From contig JAJTUP010000022.1 in NCBI GenBank assembly GCA_021399435.1, forward strand, positions 496,001 to 560,000: a stretch of DNA of 64,000 nt, written 5' to 3'. This document shows, piece after piece, positions 33,481 to 47,005 of this stretch. Origin of the DNA: Diaporthe sp. PMI_573. Lineage: Eukaryota; Ascomycota; Sordariomycetes; Diaporthales; Diaporthaceae. Every line of letters starts with the position of its first letter. Position 1 is the stretch's first letter. The notes under the pieces were generated by a model. The model was not told the DNA's origin. It saw only the letters and a program-made list of their open reading frames with translations, and ran no database searches. Position numbers and translations under genes: made by a program.

Positions 33481-36400
33481 AGGCATGGGCTGTTACCTGG
33501 CCTCTGGCTTATGGAGTGGCTGATCCCATGGGTGACTGGCAGAGAGTAGACCGATCACAAAGCATATATATATATACACATACATAAACATATGAGTAAA
33601 TCTGTCTCACTGGTCCTGTGACAGAGTTGTCGACCGGTACCAAGTCTTTCCATCCTCGCGTGTATCCTTTGCCCAAGTTCTTCTGTACAGCATGCACGTC
33701 TGTTTTGTGTGTTCCTTGGGAGCAATCATTGCGACATAAGACAGGTGCCAGAAACAGAAGGCACGGACAAGAGGTTGATGAACGCACCAGGCAGACCGAT
33801 GGCCATTCAGCCAGGTCAGGAAGGCACGAGCTTTGACGTCAAACCGCCGTACCAGCCTGCGTTGTTCCTCGGACTGGACAGTCGCCCGCCTCTCCCTTCC
33901 ACCGCCTCTGCTCGAGCTCATCCCGCCGTGCGTCTCGTTTGCTTGCTCCTGCTTCTGCATGATGGCCGTCCAATACGACCTTACTGGGGCTGCCATCCCG
34001 TGGAATGGTCTGGAGCAACTGTCGTCATGCACGTTGTTGTACGCCGACGAGACCGTCCCGTCCTGCAGCTTCCACAAGCACGCGGGCGACCCCGTTGGAC
34101 CCTCACTGCATGACATGATGCGGACTCGAGCTCGAAGGGTAATGTCCAACCTGCAGACAAAACGCTGCCACCCGAGATATACATTCCTTGGATGGCATTC
34201 CAGTCAGTCAACAGCGCAGCGCTGAGGATCCCAAGGGTTTCTAGCGGCTGACCCCTGTGCCGTCGTCCGATCCATTGTTCTCGTGCTAATGCAGGTGTCC
34301 TCTTAGGCGGACATCCAGGTACCGACGTCTTGGGACGTATTGCAGGCAAAAGGCCGGACAATCAAATTCCCATCAATCACATCTCGTTCAGCATCCGGCC
34401 GACAATATCAGACCTGAGAGAGAGCCACACCTGGACAGCTGGACAGGCTGGAGTCGCCATGCCCGCCACGCCCGCCCAATTCACCGTGTGTTTCTCCTTG
34501 CAGAAGCGGAGCCCAAGCCACTACCAGCCTCGCCTCCTGCTCTACCCGTGCGAGGTTTCAGCATTGTGGGATTCAATCCGAGTGTAACCCGACGTTGCAC
34601 GCAGGGCAAAAACTCTCTTTGCTAGCGCTGTGACGTCGTCCTGGGCTGAAGCTTGCTATACGCAAATCTACGACTCGGAGCGAGAACGACGAGCAAGATA
34701 TCCGCCCGCTCGGCCTTGAATCTGTGTACTGTGTATGCAGACACCGTTTTGTGTCGACAATACTCCGGTCTGACTTTCTGGACAGATCCACCGGTTCAAT
34801 CCACCTCTCCATGCGGCGACAAATTACTGCAACCACACTACCACATGGCAGATTTGCAAGCCATTTCGTCACCGGCTAGGCCGCTAGGCAAGATAGGCGA
34901 GAGACGGCTCAAACAAGATCTTTATTTCAGCCCCTCAACCGGTCTTGTACGAACCGGCCAAGCTGTGCACCTGAGGCATGCCATATCCGGAAGGTGCCTC
35001 GTGCTAAGTGGCCTGGCAATGTGCTAGCTGCCCGTCTGACCTACCTGGGCACAATGCACCTGGAACACGCAGTGCGGCGTCATGTAAAGGGGATCTGCAC
35101 CATTTCACGACATCGTCAGTACTGTACTCCGTACTGTGACCAAATTTGCCATGTCAATGAGCCGGTAGCGGCAAGAGGGGCCGCTCACCGTTGTCACCTT
35201 ACCAGCGGCTTGCCCAGGCATTGGTCTAGGGCTTCACGACACCATCACCTGGCCGGAACCAGTGGTCTGACTTGCCCGCAACGAGGGCTGAGGGGGTGCT
35301 CACGACATTGTTGCTCAACAGCGGGCAACGCACGACAGTCGGCTGAGAACCCGTCGCCGTCAACTTTGCCCTTGAATGCCGACGGGAAATACCAAGCTCC
35401 AATCTTCAACATAGAAAGCTTCCTGCAGGATCAATGCCGGGCGCAGCTTTCCGCGTGCAGGTGCAGCTGGACAAGGAGTTGGCAAGATGCCATGCATGTC
35501 AGCAAACCACCGGTATTGCTCACTATGGATGATGCCCAGCATTTTTGATGGTTTCGACCTGTCAGCTTGTGCTGCACACGCGCTCACACACAGCGACGGC
35601 TCCCCGAGGGCCGAGGCTCTACTGTCATCTTTCAGGATTTTTCCAAACGATCCAATCTGGTTTCCCTGAAGTGAGGCCATGTACTTCCGAGAACCAACTG
35701 TGAACTCACACCAAGCTAGAGCCGTGTGGGAATGTGTCACGAAGCTGTACACTAGAAGACACTGCCCTGTCCCAGAGGAACCTGGTCCAACCGCACAGGA
35801 GGTCAGTGGAGTTGACTAAACTTTCTGCGGCATATTGTCCCCGATAGGCTATTTCGCGGGTTATCGTGGGTATATTATGTCGTCGCCTGAGGCTGGCCAG
35901 CTTGAGGGCCGACACGCCTGTGAAACCGCATCACTGCTGATTATCACCTCGATAGGTAACGATCCCCAACACTGATGTCAGAGCGAGAATAAAGCCCCAT
36001 GGGTTAGCCTAGGGGAACTGAGCCCTGGCACTCTCGCTTGTGACGGAGCGTCTAGCCGGAGCTAGTCCCAACTCGGGGACCCTCTTGCAGCTCTCTGATT
36101 TTCCTTCTCGGCCGATGAGCAGGGTCAGTGAATAGGCTGATCTCTCATACATTTCAAGCGCTTGAAAAATTACTTTCTTGCTTGCTCAGAAAGATACTTG
36201 TAAGGTAAAGTTTTGAGACGCTGAAGTCCTGGCAGGAGGAAAGCACGCATCACTCCAATGGCAGCGAATCTTGAGAAAACGCAAATTCTGAAGCCCGCCC
36301 CGTCACCAATGGAGAATATTCGAACTACGTGAGAAATATCTATTAATAGCTTCCATCACGCTCTATCCTCCGGCCGAAGACACCCCCACCCCATCGCCGC

Positions 36401-36985
36401 ACGACGCCACAAAGAATAATATTGCCGTTTCCAGTGCCGTGTCCTCAACCTTCGTACCTTTCGGGTGTCTATTCGGTCCCGATGTTCATGGGCCGCCAAG
36501 GGTGAGGGTGAGCTAGACGCAGATCGATAAAGAAATCAAGATTCATCGTCACATTCCGCTGTGTTTCGTCCGCTCGGAAGTTCGACCCTTTCTGACCTAG
36601 GTCGGCTGAACGAACACGAGACCTCTGCCGCACAATTTACAACATCGGTTGCAAAAGATAGAGGATCTCCACGAAGCCTCAGTCATGATATTGGGGCGAC
36701 ATGGTCGAATGAAGCATGTCGGCCACAAGCCGTGCATGTGCCGTGACGTACGGCTCCGCCTTCTCCGCACTCTCGGCACACCCCCGACCTCTAGGCCGGA
36801 CAGGGTCTTGGAAGACAGACCCTCCCGCGGATAACGGGACAAAAGGAGCCCAGCAAGCAGAGGACAGGTCGGGACTAGCGTGTACAAAACGCTTCTGCCT
36901 GGTCCGGGAATGAGGGTATGGACGGGGTGATTCTCTCAGAACACTGTGTACAATGTAACGGCATATCTGCTCATGCGGATCGCAC

Positions 36986-36995
36986 GGAGTACTCC
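36986..36995. repeat. GGAGTACTCC palindrome
   Basis: Perfect 10-bp palindrome; half sites (CGGAGTAC, GTACTCCG) recur at about 37030 and 35125 in the same desert. Confidence 0.5.
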
Positions 36996-38669
36996 TGCAT
37001 CGGCCGACGAGCCGATTTATCTTTTGCCCCGGAGTACAGGCCCGAATAGGAAGCCGAGGTCCAGGCGCCCCGTCGGAGTGCAGCCGCGGAACATGCAAGG
37101 AGATCCCATACCTTGCATGCGCGCGGGACGTACTGAGCGGCTACATACTAGCGAACACCGGGTCTTCTAGAAGGGAATTGTGTTCAACATCGAAACGTCG
37201 TAACGGCATTTCTGCAATGCCACGGCAGGAGCTACCATTCCTCGGTCCTTTTGTCGACCTCATCCACCTTCGTTGCCCTGGATCCACCGCAACGCAAGGG
37301 CTACCCCCGTTGTCAAGTACCGCCCGATCTAGGCCGCACCGTGGAGCAACGCTGGCTACATCCCCGAGTTATGGTGCGAAGGCCACAGGAAGTCTGTCTC
37401 GTCAAGTCTGTTGACACATTGACCGGCTTATCTTCAAAAACATGGATACCAAGTATGCCGAGCTTCCAATGCCTTTGTGCCCACCGGCTACACGTTTGCT
37501 CCGCCGGTGGCTTGGTGGCCTAGCTGCCTGCTTAGTTACTTGCCTTACCAAGGCCCATCTCGTTGGTTCACGAACGAAAATCGAACCACCTTTGTGGGTC
37601 GGCCTTTTTACGGGCCAATCTCCTGTGTACTGTACCGAGGCTTTTCGGCCCGCTCTCGAGTGACCCAGTCTGCGGCTGTTGGGTCTGAGATGTCCAACAT
37701 GCCAAGATGCGGACAGCTTGGACATCAAGTACATGTGCACGGCAATTTTCACATGCTGCAATAGGCACTTCGAAAGTAGTTGGTTGGGTTCCGAAGTACC
37801 GCGACTTGTTCCAATCCGCAGCCCCCCTGCGGGCCAATCCCATGATTGCGGATAGCGTTGTACACACGTCGCTGAGAGGGGCCCTGCTCCATTGGAAGTT
37901 CTTCTCGAACCAAACTGATAACAAGCCCGGCACACAGCGGGCTTTTCGGCCTCATCCTGACACGCAATGTGCCAGAATCTGTTCCACCGCAGCGGAACGG
38001 AATGGAATCCCACCCTTCCAGCACTTAGGTAGCATCCAGTCCGTGGGGCGATCCTTCATCTCGAACCATCTGCTTCCCGCTGCTTGGTTTTCCACGGCTT
38101 TATCTTCTTGTCCTGAGCTTTCAACCTGTATTCAGCATAGAACGACATTATTGCTGCGACGGAGAAGATGTCCAGGAACAGATTCAGGGATGCCAATCCT
38201 GACGCTCATCGGAACCGAAATTAACATATCGGCCGACGGAGGTGGGTCTTGCACAGCTCAGTGCGTGCCATCGACAAATTATGTGCATGGGAACTGCCGT
38301 GAGTGGATGTGATAGACAGCCAGGTTGCGCGCAACCCACAACTTAACGGCCAGGGGGAGTCTAGGTATAGTCGATGCTTCTTCCACCTGGCTGAAGGGCA
38401 TGGGTGTTTGCAAGCAAGCTCTGGCTCTGTCAATTGAGACGCCTCTCTCTTCAGACTATCCTAGGAGCCAAGGTGAGAGACGCATACTTCAGTCCGCAGA
38501 GGTACGTAGGCAGTGCCACACCGGCCTAGCTATCATTTTAGCCACGCGAAATGGGCATGCGGCATTTTTCTCTTGTGCCGCAGGCATGCGTTGATTAGGA
38601 TTGGACCTATCGATTTTGCGCGAGCGAGTCACCGCTAGCCCTTGCACCACAGCCTGCTTGCTGAGCTCG

Positions 38670-38703
38670 CTCCATGGCGCGGTCGTCTCCATGGCGCGGT
38701 CGT
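38670..38703 (+). repeat. 17-bp tandem duplication
   Basis: Two adjacent identical copies of CTCCATGGCGCGGTCGT. Recent, as there is no mismatch. Confidence 0.9.
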
Positions 38704-41700
38704 CCGGCATGCCCACGAAATAAGCCCTAGGATCTGGATAAGTTGGCGGGACGAGGCCGTTGATTCGCACGTGGCGTTGGGCCCTTGAGAAGGGCGGCTC
38801 CTAGGGATTTGTCCTGCAGGGGCCATGCGGTTCAGCTGACTATTCCATCGGATAAGCTCAGACTTGTCTATTGCCGACATTCGATGTCGTAGGCAGCAGA
38901 AGAGGCCTTACGGTGGTATTACTGATGCACCCTCCCTCAGACCTATCACTGGCCTTGATGCAACGCTGTTCACCCACCCGCAGGATCTTAACCGCCAGGA
39001 GGGCAGGAACGGTAGGGCAACCCGCGCCACGCTGTCCGTTTTCCGAGGCCACGGAGATTTGCCTTCGCTGGACGAATATGGATCGATGTCACCGTATGTT
39101 GGTCCTTTAGCGGCTCGAGCTATCGAATTATCGTCTCACTCATGCGGCAGCTTGTTGCAACGCTACAAGACTGACAACACGAGCCGGGCGTGAGCATGTG
39201 TTGGCAGCGGAGTGTGCCCAGAAAAAGCAAGCAACCAGCCACGTCGGGATTGGAGAACGGCAGGACGGCAGTCAGCTGTGGACACGCTGCAGATGTGCTA
39301 CCTCACGTTGCTCCCACGTTTGTGGGATTTCCGGGCCTTAAACTAGGTTGGTCAGATGCTTCGAGGCCAACAAGAAAACAAACTTTACAGCTGGCTTCCG
39401 CAGGGGGCACGCAGAGTAACATGCACGCGCATTACAGCGTAACGAACTCTCTGCTGGACTTGGGTCTCGTTGTGGTTGCGCATCCGCGAAATGTACACCT
39501 AACGGGACAAGAGTCCGCTTTGGCTCAACATGGTGATCCTTGCAGACGGGACGTCAAGATTTCCTGACGGCACAACGGGTCGGTATTGCACACGATCGGG
39601 GGAACAACAGTGGCAGGACGCAACTCAAAAGCAAATTTCAAGTACCGTGACCTGACACAGCGATCCAGCAGGCCGGCGGCACGACAGACCTGAGCCGTCA
39701 ACGGCCCCGCTCCGGCGTCCTATCTCAAAAGTCTGCTACCGGCACACTCGAGATTGTGGCTTGTTCACTTTGTCATATGAGCCAAGCCAACCCATGTTGC
39801 CCTAGGGCTGGTGGGGTACGCCCTCGAGTGGATTGCTATCCATGTGTCCGCAGAAAGGAATGTGCCTAGTTAGGGCTAGTGGCCGTGAGAAAAGGGGCGC
39901 CCGGGAGACAACTGACATCGAGGCGTCTCATCCCGGCTTGCCTGAGCTCCGACCCAGGGCGTTGGATCGAGCTAGCGACGACATGCCGAGCCCGTCTTAA
40001 TAGCCTGTGTTATTGCAGCGCCACGCAAGGTTCTTCCGGCCCTCGTCAATCACACCCCAGCAGGCCCACAGACCCAGTACTCGAACGTCTGGTTCTCCAC
40101 GGGGGCTGCACAACGGTACTAGTCTGTGGACAGAGAACGGTCATGGCCCGACCAAGGTGTCAGCCACCATGTAAACAACTGCTTACACACGTCTCATCTA
40201 CCGTTCCAGGCGACATGTCTGCATTTTCATTTGCGGGAGGGAGGGGGGGGCTGCACCTCATCAATCATCCTCATGGCGGAGGATGGTGGCTGACATCCCT
40301 TGTAGCCACTTACGGTGCGCAAGGCACTCGGCGGATCATCGACAGGCCACTAGGGCAAGAGGGGGGGCAGGCTACGACGACGCCATCGCATTCGCAACGC
40401 CTTACGCGGACCGTGGACTGATATCTACGCGGGTTAGTGCCGCGCTTCTGGAGACCCTCCTTCATCCTGCGGAGGAAATCAGATGTCCTTCCGGCTCTTG
40501 GTACCTTCCCCTCTCGATCTTCAACCAGAGTCTCGGGTCCTTGACTGCCGCACACTTTCACTTGACTTTGGACTGGTCGACTCGATAGCGGCGCTAATGT
40601 GCCCTACTCACTCGGCAGTCTGGCAAACTTGCTCGTAGAGTTTCATCGCACCATGTGCGACTTGCAGAGGCTGAATCAACACCATGATCACAACAAGATG
40701 ATTGTAAACGACGAAAGGATGTGGCGGGAGACCTGACACACCCCTCCGCTTCGACGGTGCCGCCCCCCCGCCTTCATCCCATTTGTCAAGGTGTTCGTAC
40801 TGAATACGTCCGAAGTAAGTGGGCCAGGGGTGGATCTGAACCGAAGTACCGTGCCGCATATTACACATATGATCACTGTGCAACCTTGGACTCGGAGCCC
40901 TGAGAAGGCGTGCACAATCCCCCCACCACCAACCAAGTCCCAGCAGTGATCATTTTTGATATCCGCAGGTACAATGCAGCCCGCCATGCAACGCAGCACC
41001 GCGTATAGCACTGTGGTTCTCACTCGTCTTTCCCGATCCACATACCTGGACCATCCCCCTGCAATCAATCAACCTCGATGGTTCCACTTCCGGGATGTGG
41101 CGCGAGTAGCATGGTAGTCTTACATCATCTACCAATGCCGGTTATCGCTAACAAGACTAGTGCGCCTTCAAGATCACTACTGCAACAGAGGTGTGGAAGA
41201 CAGCCTGAGCGTGGGCTACTTGGACTGATCGTCGTCGGCACCAACGTCATTGCACAAACAGCATACAGGCTGGCAAGATTAAAGTAGAGAGATCCGAGGA
41301 CCTGCATAGAGTATGGCGCGCCAATGCGGGAATCCATCTCATCCCACCTGGGCCATGCGCACCCACTGTCAGTGGGTGGGCTGTAGCACGGCGGTAATGT
41401 CATGCTCCCGTGGTACTGTGTGATGCGACCGCCGACCCCAGGCTGCAAACGCCTTGAGGCCCGCCCTTCAATACGGCCTCGTGCAGACTAGCTTTGACAG
41501 CTTGACTTGTTCGGACGGCTGGCTTGTGCCGGATTCGGGGCCCACGCTTGCACCTTTTCCCGCCAAAGGACACGTTGCCCGATCCAGCTGTTTATTTCCT
41601 TGCCATTATGCGCCGCAGATGAGCCCCATGGCCTGAACAGGACTGAGGAAGAAAGGACAAAATAGACATGTTTTAAGTTTATTCCTGCCCAGTGGCAGCG

Positions 41701-43994
41701 AGCACATCGGAAACTTCGGAGAGCCTCCTCCAGCCCCCGTCCTAGCCTCATGGTTGAGATGATCAGATCATGTGGAATGGATCTGATTACCTGCAGACTA
41801 TCGTGGTAGGCAGGATGGATTCTGATCCCTGAAACAATCGCCTATACGGCCTTGGCAACGCCAGGACAGCCACAGTTCAACCAACCTGCGGCTCTCGTCG
41901 GGGCTCTCTGCCAGGCGCTGGTTTCCCCCGTGGCAGCGTGGATGAGCCCAGTGGATGAGTCCAGCCGCCGCCAGCACAAGGGACGCACGTTGGCCATCTC
42001 TGGGGGACCATGGACATTCTCAAGCCACCCGCGCCAGTCACCACACTGGACCGGCGGTTCGAGGCCCCAAAAGCCGGGGCGCAACGGGGGGACTGGGGGA
42101 GCAGAACTGGCATTGACATTGATGAGCAGTGTCAACGCCGTTGTCAAGCCATGACGCCAAAGGCAGACAGGTGATGGGTGCCCCCTGTCTGCTCCTGCGC
42201 GCCGGCCTCTCGACTTAGGCCGCTGTGGGGACAGCGCCCCGGCTGGGGCCCGTACCTCCTTCCTGTCTGTGACAAGGCTCGAATCTTATTGTGCGCCTTG
42301 TCCTTCACAAAGAACATGCACGCCGTCAAAATGGAATTGTGCACTTCAACAAAGGCCCTCTGACGGGGCGTTTTTACGAGGTGCCACCCCCGGGTCCCGG
42401 AATGGGAGATGCTACGCCGCTGCATCGAATTTCAGATGCGCCTGCCATGCTGCGGTTCGCCCCTCCCAACTGCAACCCTTGACATCTCGACGCTGTTGGC
42501 CGTCCCGCCGTGACCCCCTGAGGCCTTCTTCCCGTTTTTGGAAGAGGAATCTGCTCATGTCAGAGTCTGGAACCTCGACCCGTCGTGGCCCTCTCTTCTG
42601 TCATCTCACCAGCCCCGACTGGACTGTCCGCGGCCCCCATCGCGGCGTGGCGCCTCTCCTTCACCCAGCAGCACGGGTACATCCAGATTTACTTTGCCCC
42701 TGCTTCTGCTAACCCCCCCCGACTCTGCACCCTGTCCTTGTAATCTCCCCTGCGACCCCTCTGCGCGATGGATTCCGCACAGCTTTCCCTGCAGGGCCTT
42801 CATATTTTTATTTTTATTTATTTTTTTACTACCAGTCAGTACCAGTCGTCAAGAGGAGCCTGCTTCCAAGACATCCCGTGGCTCCATCGACACCACCGCA
42901 TTGCCCTCGTCAACCATGTAGGGGTCATCGCTCGCCTTACCGTTATGGAGACCACGGTGGCGTGCGGTGGGCAGCATCACTCTCGATCCATCCAACCTAA
43001 TCTTATGAGATATTCGGCACCAAAGAAAAGTAGAGCCGCCGAACCCACGTGTGGAGAAGGACAAAGCACGCCCCCGCCTCTGACAATTCTGGGTATTGTC
43101 CAAAGTGTATCGTCGACTGTGCGGTTTCGTCTACCGCATTGGGCAGACGCACACAGACTCGACTCAACTGTAATCTTCCCTGGGCACTGGGCCCTGCCGA
43201 GCACGTTGGATGTTCGGTAGTCGTCTTCAACCCGTGCCCCTTCCGTACCCACAACCAGGATAATGGCATGTACCCGTGTAAGCCAGAGCCCACATAAGCC
43301 GTGAACCCTGTTTAATACTCCTCTCGGCACTGTAGCGCCGGCCCTCTCAAGTACCCAGGTCACCGGTGCCTCGTGCCAACCCCAGAGCCCTGTCCCCCCA
43401 GAGTTCCAACTTATTAGACCGGGCGAGAAGTCTTGTCCCTCTGCGGCTCGGCCGGTGGCATACAATAACCAATACTCGCCCGCCTCAAGCCACACCACTA
43501 TCTTGCGCCATCTAGTCGACATCCGGGCTCTCCCACCCTCCTTCCCACAAGCCCGACCAGAATACCGGGACCGTACCACCTATATCTTGCGTATAAGCCC
43601 TCGACCAACAGGGAAGAGCAGAGCACCACCAGGTGAAAGCTGCCTTTTGGCCCAAGTCATTCCCACACCGTCCACTGGCACTCCTGATGAAGAAGGTCTT
43701 TAGACGGGCTCTGAGCTTGCTCCCATTTCCACTGGACTGAGTGCCGTGCCTGTGTGCGAGCGCGGACGCACCTGCTGCGCCGCTAAAGAGACCGACAGAG
43801 GCTGACCATATTTACCCGGCGGACTGCTCTCTCCTGTCCCGCCGTGGCCATTGATCATATAACATCTCCAGTGGGCGTGGCTTGCACCTAGGCAACCGGA
43901 GCATATCAGTCGAGCTTAGAGCCCCGGATCTTGCCCCCCACGCCGCGCGAACAACAGCATTGAGCGAGGAACAGTACCCAGAACCACCTCGCCA

Positions 43995-45671
43995 ATGGGG
44001 ATGTTGTCTCCTCCTGAACCTCAGCAGCATCGTGCGCCGCCAGTTTCCCTCCCTGACACTCCTCCCGAACTGGTGAGCCCAAGCTCTTCGACATACTCAA
44101 CCGTGCCTTCAGAGGGCCGCTTGGCCTGGAGATCGCGGTCGAACGGCCCCCTCTCCCCACCAATGTCCAACTATGATCGACCCCAGCACCCGACCGACAC
44201 CGGCGACATGAGCAGGAAAGGATCGGACGATGAGCAGGAAAGGAAGGAGCCGAGGACCCTGCCACCCAGCTCATCGAGTAATGACCAACGGCAACAACTG
44301 CCATCCCTCAGCAGCCTGTTCCCTTCAGCATTGCGGCCTCAACTCTCACCCCTCTCGGAGCGGCCACCGTCCTATCCGGCCACGTCTCCCCTCGACCACC
44401 CTCGGAGTGCTGGGGGCTACCTCGAGCGATCAGGCTCTTCTTCCTCTTACTTTCCGCCGACGACACCGGGGTCATCCTCCTCCCAGCACCACCAGTCGAG
44501 GACTGTGTACGAGCCGAAAGTGTACGACAGGACAGCAGCATCCTTCTCTAGCGGTGTACGGTCAGCTTTCCCGGGCCCATTGTCTCCTGGCTATCGGGAT
44601 CTGGAGAGCCATCATCGACCAGAGTCCAGCAGTAGATGGTCTTCTCACCAGGACTTCAGCCGCGGCAGCAGCAGCAGCGAGTACTCCTTCAGCCCGCGGG
44701 ACCATTCAAGCAGATATTCCCGGACACCCCACCTGGCAGGGCAGAAACACGACTACGAAGGCCATCCCAGCAGCTACCATGACCCAAGGTCAGCATCATC
44801 AGCGTCGTCACAGCACCGCTACCAGCTGCATCACCCATACTCGCAGCACCCCAGCCAGCCGTCGACACCAGTGACGGCCGAGACGATCCCGACCAAGGAC
44901 GGACTGGGCCCCAAGATCTGGACGGGAACCCACTTCCTGCCGAGGTTTGTGCGGGCGGCTGAGCTGCCAGGTGAGGGACTGTGCTATTTCTACGACGACG
45001 GCAGCCACTGCAAGACAGTGATCGACGGGGAGGCCGTCAACGCGCACTGGGGTGTCACCAAGGCGGGCAAGCCACGCAAGAGGCTGGCGATCGCGTGCGT
45101 GACGTGCAGGGAGAAGAAGATCAAGTGCGACCCGGACTACCCACGGTGTGTCCAGTGTGAGAAGTTTGGGAGGATTTGCAAGTTCAAGAATGCGTTAGTC
45201 CCCCCGCCCTCCCCCCTCACGTCCTCAAATGCCTCGCTCTCATAGAAAAGACACTCTGGTGGCTGACACAGTGATCGTTTTAGTCCCCGAGGTGGAGGCC
45301 ACAACACATCCCCGTCGACGCCTCTGATGACGGAACGGGAGATATCCCCGCCGCGACAGGGCCGAATGCCATTCGAGCTTCCACGGCCGTCCAGGCGATC
45401 CCCCTCCGTCTCCCCTCGCACGACGGGGCCTCCAGCACTGTCGCTGGAAGTCCCGCCCAAGCGGCCCAGGTACTCGTACGAGACCTCGTACTCGCCGGCC
45501 GAGTTGAGCGGGAGCAGGGACAGGGACTTCGCGGCGCGGGCCCTGTCGTGGCAGCACGCCCAGCCGCAGCACCAGCACCAGCTCCCGCAGCAGGAGCGGC
45601 CAGCGGGCCAGCTCCCGCTCCCTCGAATCCACGAGGACATGCTGCGGCGGACCTGGCATGCGGACCCGTGA
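43995..45671 (+). CDS. Zn2Cys6 transcription factor with C-terminal-third zinc cluster
   Basis: Predicted regulator of 528 residues in two exons, 43995-45193 and 45284-45671; the 90-bp intron (GTTAGT to TTTTAG) falls just after the zinc cluster and joins FKNA to PRGGG. The first 290 residues are disordered and rich in Ser, Pro, Gln and His. Next is a conserved-looking block (GLGPKIWTGTHFLPRF, LCYFYDDGSHCKTVIDGE, NAHWGVTKAGKPRKR) directly before the cluster, whose cysteines are 368, 371, 378, 385, 388 and 395. The tail is again disordered, with a His/Gln repeat (QHAQPQHQHQLPQQ). There is no classical middle homology domain after the cluster, unlike most fungal Zn2Cys6 proteins. I recognise the cluster-plus-upstream arrangement as fungal but cannot name the protein. 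Confidence 0.88.
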
Positions 45672-47005
45672 GTTCCTTCTGGTCCTCGGCTTGTCCATGC
45701 GTTGGGGGTCTTGGAATAGTCCGGCTCACAGACTTAAATTGGTCAGAAGACACGACGCTCGTGTATAGTGCCCTCGGCGCTTTGTACACCTCCGGCGATC
45801 GGGTGACTGAGCACATGCGGTGATGTCTTTGGGATAACACGCGATGTAACTCATCCGCGGGAACGGCCTGAGCCGAGCGAGCACATTGGCCACCACGGTC
45901 ACGATGTAGCGCCGACCATATGAACAAACTCGATGTCATGATGCAGCCTAAGATCCTGCCCTTGTGGAATGGTCCGGCCCCGGGTGTCGTAGCTGCGATG
46001 GTTCAGTGATGATGACGACCTGAACCCCGACATTTATACAAAGCCGGAACCCAGAGCCGCCGGTTGGAATGGCGTGTGTGCGAGACCACAATCCAGGATA
46101 TGTGCAGCGAGGCAGCGACGGAGCAAGTCGGCCGGGGCAAGCCTATCGACCGGGCTCTCGACCTCTCTGCGTTGTGCGTGAGCAGCGGCAAATCTGGGGG
46201 TGTTTTTTGGACGACAGGTTCCTCTTTTTCACCATTCCTGATGTTTTCTTCGGGGCGATTCTGCCAACCATTTCCACAGCGTCCGTTATGATTTTGATGC
46301 ATGTACCGGCGTTATCTGGCTTTCTCTTCCGTTCAAATGGATTCATGGAGGGAGGGATGCACGCGTGGAACCACCAGCATGAAACCGTTTACGCTGTCAT
46401 CCGATCATACATTCCTCTTCTTCTTTTCGTGGTCAAAACAACAATTGAGGGCGGTCTGAGAAAGCACCTGCCTGGTATGTACTATAACGCAATACCCTGT
46501 ACAATAAGGCGAGAGAGTGAGAAAAGGGATGTAGAGAAAGAAGGCAGACGAGGGAGAGACGCGTTGAGGAAAGGCGTGCCAAGCAAGATGGGAAGTCTGA
46601 AGAGATGGAAGACGGACAAGCAGAAGAATGGGAGACAGAATGATGACCATGTAATGTCCCAATTTGTGAGTTGTGAGGATGCCAGAGCAGACTCTGGCGA
46701 GATGTTTTCCCCCATGTGTCCAGTGTTCGTCCGATGTCTGACCGACTTGTGACCAAAATGTGGTTGCCTCTGTCACGCGAGGTGACGGGCAATTTCCTGT
46801 GCAGATGACTTATGTAAGCACATGTGGCCATGCCCAACTGGAGGCTTCCCATGCTCGTCTCCCACCTCAAGAAACTCGCCGCTCACCTCGAGAACTCACC
46901 CAGCCTCACCCTCCTTTACACATACAATGGCCACTCAAAAAAGATCTCAATGCATGATCTGATCAGATATTACGAGGTCATGGAGAATCTGGTCGTCCTT
47001 AAAAA
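45672..47005. other. Intergenic
   Basis: Gap of 1.3 kb between two genes on the plus strand. It should hold the 3' end of the regulator transcript and the promoter of the WD40 gene. The longest frame (46069-46752, +) has no motif or sensible composition. No gene called. Confidence 0.6.

Larger units (their letters stand above)
33481..43994. other. Gene desert 2, about 10.5 kb
   Basis: No gene supported on either strand. Frames rarely exceed 200 codons, lack family motifs and overlap randomly. Unlike the AT-rich block before the transporter, base composition looks ordinary, so heavy repeat-induced mutation is not the explanation. Seen inside: a TA run at 33566-33578, a palindrome GGAGTACTCC at 36986-36995, a 17-bp tandem duplication at 38670-38703, a weak tRNA-like stretch near 38588-38650, and a T-rich tract near 42800-42830. 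The last kilobase is probably promoter and 5' UTR of the regulator at 43995. Confidence 0.55.

Noticed and set aside
37402..38013. 203-codon minus-strand frame in desert 2
   Set aside because: Arg/Ser-rich, no hydrophobic core, overlapped by other frames of similar length.
46069..46752. 227-codon frame between the regulator and the WD40 gene
   Set aside because: No family-like motif or signal peptide; more likely 3' UTR and promoter sequence.
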